Shown: piece by piece, positions 61,078-64,000 of the stretch
How the letters are laid out: every line of letters starts with the position of its first letter
Numbering within the stretch: position 1 is the first letter of the stretch
NCBI RefSeq assembly: GCF_039523755.1
Contig: NZ_BAAAFX010000018.1
Location: forward strand, 186,001 to 250,000
Length of the DNA stretch: 64,000 nucleotides
Direction of reading: 5' to 3'
Origin: Tatumella terrea
Lineage (GTDB): Bacteria > Pseudomonadota > Gammaproteobacteria > Enterobacterales > Enterobacteriaceae
Made by a program: the position numbers and the translations under genes
The notes under the pieces: generated by a model
Databases searched by the model: none
What the model saw: the letters and a program-made list of their open reading frames with translations, nothing else
What the model was told of the DNA's origin: nothing

Positions 61078-61567
61078 TGTTCGGTTACTTATGCGGTTTT
61101 AGTCCCGGAAGACTAACATTGCCCTTAAAAGCCCGCAATCAGTTATTCCGGCGTGCACAGCAGGACATTCTTCACTCATTCAGACCGGCCGCTTTTATGA
61201 TAATTACAACCGGATTAACGGCGCTTCACTGAACGACAAAGAGAAGACCCTGTTAACATTCTATTATTTAATGTTTATCGATATCCCATCTGATGACTAA
61301 TGCCGGTACTAATCCTTGAAATGATGATCAGGGTGAATGGGGACACACTTTCGGACTTAACGACCGACTACCGGAATCACTCGTCCGCGACAGGACTGTC
61401 AGCCGGAGAAATATGGCTCACCGTAACCCTGTTAGTGGTAAGCACCGTCAGGGCCAGAATATTCTGTGACTGAGCTGGCACTCTTCGCTACTGTCATCAA
61501 AGGACAGCGTTCCGGGAGGAAGGAAACCCTCGCCCCCCGGGATGTTTTTACTGTGTGCTGATTAACA
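61078..61567. other. Intergenic region, no gene seen
   Basis: About 490 bases between the methyltransferase start and fetB end. It was checked for a vsr or nuclease gene; none is seen, and no clear terminator. Confidence 0.45.
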
Positions 61568-62341
61568 TTAGCGCGGGGATTTAATCACCAGCTGGTGACG
61601 GTCATTATAAAACCGGCGATAGGCCAGATAACCGGCAATAATGGTCGACAGACTGGCCGTAGACAACAGCATAAAGGTCACCATGATCTGATATTTAATC
61701 GCCTTAACCGGGTCAATTCCGGCAAAGATTAATCCGGACATCATCCCGGGAAGGCTCACCAGTCCGACGGTCTTAGCGGAGTCAACGGTCGGGATCATCG
61801 CGGCGCGGATGCTTTCCCGCAACAGACCGGCAGAGGACTGTTTCGGGGTCGCCCCCAGACTGAGCATCTCCTGGATTTGCTGCTGCCCGCTGGCAAACCG
61901 TTGCCCCAGATTATTGTAACAAAGCCCGACCGCCACCATCCCGTTACCGGCAATCATTCCTGCTATCGGGATCACCTGCATCGGCAGAAACTCAATCGAG
62001 CCGGTCAGTACCAGTACCAGTAACGTCAGTACGGCCCCGGTAGTGATGGCAATAAATGACATCAGGAAAGCATTATCAATATATTTGCTGCGCTTTTTGG
62101 CATTCCAGGCCGCATTGAAACAGATAAATAACACCATCAATACCGTCAGAAAGACATTATTCAGATCAAACAGATATTTTAATACATACCCGACAATCAC
62201 CAGTTGTACGACGGCACGGCAGATACTCCACACAATATCTTTTTCCAGTGCCAGTTTTTCACGGTAACTAATCACAATCGCCACCAGCACTAAGGCCAGC
62301 GACATAATTAGCGATCCATTGGTGATATTATGCTGGTTCAC
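61568..62341 (-). CDS. fetB: Iron export ABC transporter permease FetB
   Basis: 257-residue inner-membrane protein matching E. coli FetB (YbbM). ISYREKLALEKDIVWSICRA near residue 25-44, QLVIVGYVLKYLFDLNN, IAGMIAGNGMVAVGLCYNNL near 125-145 and VGLVSLPGMMSGLIFAGIDP near 192-212 are diagnostic. FetAB lowers cytosolic iron and raises peroxide resistance in E. coli. The start overlaps the end of fetA by 14 bases, a tight coupling. Its presence beside iron-import genes in the same window suggests balanced iron control. Confidence 0.92.
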   Translation of the reverse strand: MNQHNITNGSLIMSLALVLVAIVISYREKLALEKDIVWSICRAVVQLVIVGYVLKYLFDLNNVFLTVLMVLFICFNAAWNAKKRSKYIDNAFLMSFIAITTGAVLTLLVLVLTGSIEFLPMQVIPIAGMIAGNGMVAVGLCYNNLGQRFASGQQQIQEMLSLGATPKQSSAGLLRESIRAAMIPTVDSAKTVGLVSLPGMMSGLIFAGIDPVKAIKYQIMVTFMLLSTASLSTIIAGYLAYRRFYNDRHQLVIKSPR

Positions 62342-63032
62342 TCGCGTCTTCCTTTGTTTTTTCTGAGGGGGTTCCTTCCTGCATCGCGGAGGGTGAGGTT
62401 AACCGGATGACATTATCCGCATGGCGTATTTCATCCACGTCGTGTGTCACCCACAGGACAGCCAGATTCTTTTCACGTACATACTGATGAATAATATCGT
62501 TGACCTGGCGTTTGTTTTGCTCGTCCAGGGCGCTGGTGATTTCATCAAGCAGCAACACCTGCGGCAGAAACTGCAGATGACGGATCAGTGAAATACGCTG
62601 TTTTTCACCGCCGGAGAGCGCCGTCACCGGCTGGTCCAGCATTGTTTCCGGTAATGAAAACCGGCGCAGTTCTTTAATCAGTTGCTGCTTATCGGCCGTT
62701 TTACGGCGCAGAGCCCAGGGAAACTGCAGGTTATCGGCAACGGTATCGCCAAACAGTGACGGGGTTTGTGCACAGTAAGAGACCTGCTGACGGTACTGTT
62801 CGGGAGCATACTGCAAAATATTTTTACCGGCGAAGGTGATCCCGCCGCTCTGCGGACTGATCAGCGAAGAGAGGATCTTCAGCAAGGTACTCTTTCCGCA
62901 TCCGGACGGCCCGGTGATCAGGGTGAATTCACCGGCATTCAGTGTCAGCGATAAGTCACTGAGGATCGGCGATCCGCCTGCCTGGTAGTTAATCTTGTCC
63001 ACTGCCAGCAGTGGTGTTTTCTGATCCTTCAT
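62328..63032 (-). CDS. fetA: Iron export ABC transporter ATP-binding protein FetA
   Basis: 234 residues. Walker A GPSGCGKST near 40, signature LSGGEKQRISLIRHL near 138, Walker B VLLLDEITSALDE near 160, switch His in WVTHDVDEI. CAQTPSLFGDTVADNLQFPW is the FetA (YbbL)-type Q-loop context. It forms the efflux pump with FetB. First gene of a two-gene leftward operon; a good ribosome site is not obvious. Confidence 0.9.
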   Translation of the reverse strand: MKDQKTPLLAVDKINYQAGGSPILSDLSLTLNAGEFTLITGPSGCGKSTLLKILSSLISPQSGGITFAGKNILQYAPEQYRQQVSYCAQTPSLFGDTVADNLQFPWALRRKTADKQQLIKELRRFSLPETMLDQPVTALSGGEKQRISLIRHLQFLPQVLLLDEITSALDEQNKRQVNDIIHQYVREKNLAVLWVTHDVDEIRHADNVIRLTSPSAMQEGTPSEKTKEDASEPA

Positions 63033-63267
63033 GGCTTATTATCCCGTACTTAACTGTTTTACATAGTTTAACGGTGATCCCCACACAGAAGAAATGGGTT
63101 TTTCGCCCGTCAGCGCGGGTTCTCTGCGTACCTCCCCGGGATACCCCGCATTCAGTGATCCTTCGCGCTGCGCAGAATTGTAATAATTTCTAACCTTGCT
63201 GACTGGTGTTTCCGCTGCCCGCCTTTTAAGGTAGAAAGTAAGACTGGAACATTTAAGAGGATGGAAT

Positions 63268-64000
63268 ATGCGAATACTGGTTGTGGGTGCCGGCTCTACC
63301 GGTGGCTATTTCGGCGCCTGTCTGGCTCGTCACGGGCGGGATGTGACTTTTCTGGTCCGTGAAAGGCGTGCAGCAGCCCTCAGAGATCACGGGTTAGTGG
63401 TTCATGCCGATGCGGGAGATTTTAAGATACAGCCTCAGCTATTGCAGGCCGGGGAGATCCGTGGCCCGTACGACCTTATCCTGCTCACGGTGAAAAGTTT
63501 CGGTCTCGAACAGGCTATCCGCGATATTACCCCCGCGGTCGGAGAGCAGACGCTCATATTACCGGTGCTGAACGGTATGCGGCATATCAGTACGCTGGGG
63601 GAGGTGTTCGGTAAAGAAAAAGTATTAGGCGGATTATGTAAGATCCATTCCACGCTGAATAAAGACGGCGAAATACTGCAAATGTCTGCGCTGCATCAGC
63701 TGTCTTATGGTGAACAGGATGGCCATAACTCCGCACGTGTCCGGCAACTGGATGCCGTACTGAGTGACTGCGGGTTTGATAACCGGCTATCGATGACTAT
63801 TCAGAATGATATGTGGGAAAAATGGTTGCTGCTGAGTACGCTGGGTGCTGTCACCTGCCTGTCGCGGGGCAACACCCAACAGGTCGTACGTTCGGCCGGC
63901 GGCGAGGCACTGTTACAGGCAATATACAGTGAAGTGCTGGCCGTGATCACCGCCTGTGGCTATCAGCCACGCCCGGCAGTCATTGCCGCTACGCTTCAGA
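63268..64000 (+). CDS. Ketopantoate reductase (PanE/ApbA) family protein, cut by window edge
   Basis: 244 codons are visible. The start MRILVVGAGSTGGYFGACLA has the N-terminal NADPH-binding GxGxxG. LTVKSFGLEQAIRDI contains the conserved K of the family near residue 74, and LPVLNGMRHISTLGEVFG near 92-109 carries the N-G motif. NDMWEKWLLLSTLGAVTCL is the catalytic-lysine helix (EKW). Family members reduce 2-dehydropantoate in pantothenate synthesis, but many paralogues act on other 2-keto acids; with yet-unseen neighbours I leave the symbol empty. AAGAGGATGG lies before ATG 63268. Confidence 0.85.
   Translation, partial: MRILVVGAGSTGGYFGACLARHGRDVTFLVRERRAAALRDHGLVVHADAGDFKIQPQLLQAGEIRGPYDLILLTVKSFGLEQAIRDITPAVGEQTLILPVLNGMRHISTLGEVFGKEKVLGGLCKIHSTLNKDGEILQMSALHQLSYGEQDGHNSARVRQLDAVLSDCGFDNRLSMTIQNDMWEKWLLLSTLGAVTCLSRGNTQQVVRSAGGEALLQAIYSEVLAVITACGYQPRPAVIAATLQ

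Overview
The window is chromosomal DNA of a gammaproteobacterium of the order Enterobacterales. Many proteins read as close relatives of Escherichia coli K-12 proteins: YghU, YeeO, Nac, YaiL, YajD, FhuE, YncE, FetA/FetB, GldA, and PlaP-like and PatD-like proteins. The order yeeO - nac - tRNA-Asn recalls the asnW-yeeO-asnU-cbl-nac-asnV neighbourhood of E. coli. A PL1 pectate lyase, several sugar or amine importers and the gene mix suggest a plant- or insect-associated member of the Erwiniaceae (Pantoea, Erwinia or Tatumella type). This placement is inference, not proof.

Layout. 0.1-2.4 kb: complete amino-acid (cystine-type) ABC importer. 3.3-9.1 kb: pectate lyase, a TACATCAG tandem array, a metallo-beta-lactamase-fold protein lacking most metal ligands with a divergent LysR gene, a formate/nitrite-type channel, and yghU. 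9.2-15.9 kb: GGDEF-EAL protein, yeeO-type MATE exporter, an adenine-type purine permease behind a PurR-like box and a terminator-bearing leader, and nac behind a sigma-54-type promoter. 16.5-18.3 kb: an array of about five 103-bp repeats, yaiL and the first tRNA-Asn. 18.8-20.0 kb: an IS3-family element. 20.1-28.8 kb: LysE-type exporter and an amine/polyamine uptake and oxidation cluster (two APC permeases, PuuB-type oxidase, free-standing Cache protein, FadR-type GntR regulator, PatD-type aldehyde dehydrogenase).

29.3-30.0 kb: HigBA toxin-antitoxin pair whose toxin gene carries an in-frame amber codon. 30.9-34.6 kb: divergent FhuE-type receptor and YncE-like lipoprotein around a Fur box. 34.9-37.4 kb: succinate-semialdehyde-type dehydrogenase and a gamma-glutamylcyclotransferase-fold protein. 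37.5-39.0 kb: second tRNA-Asn and a decayed second copy of the same IS type. 39.5-44.7 kb: LysR, two MFS exporters and a flavin monooxygenase. 45.2-50.6 kb: yajD, GNAT, two LysR genes and azlCD.

51.1-55.9 kb: Fur-box-headed siderophore ABC importer with an RpiR-type regulator as last gene. 56.3-59.7 kb: composite AGTC microsatellite, glycerol dehydrogenase behind an FNR-like site, and an ACS-type MFS importer. 59.8-63.0 kb: solitary C5-cytosine methyltransferase with an N-terminal HTH, then fetAB. A ketopantoate-reductase-family gene runs off the right edge.

How it works together. Nitrogen and amine metabolism recurs: nac, purine uptake, amino-acid ABC, polyamine import, amine oxidation to aldehyde, aldehyde to acid, and succinate semialdehyde to succinate. 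Iron is the second theme: FhuE/YncE, the Fec-type importer, and FetAB efflux. The most promising less-described items are the Cache/GntR-controlled amine cluster with a motif shared by its two promoters, the purine-permease leader, the RpiR-linked siderophore importer, and three unrelated tandem-repeat loci.
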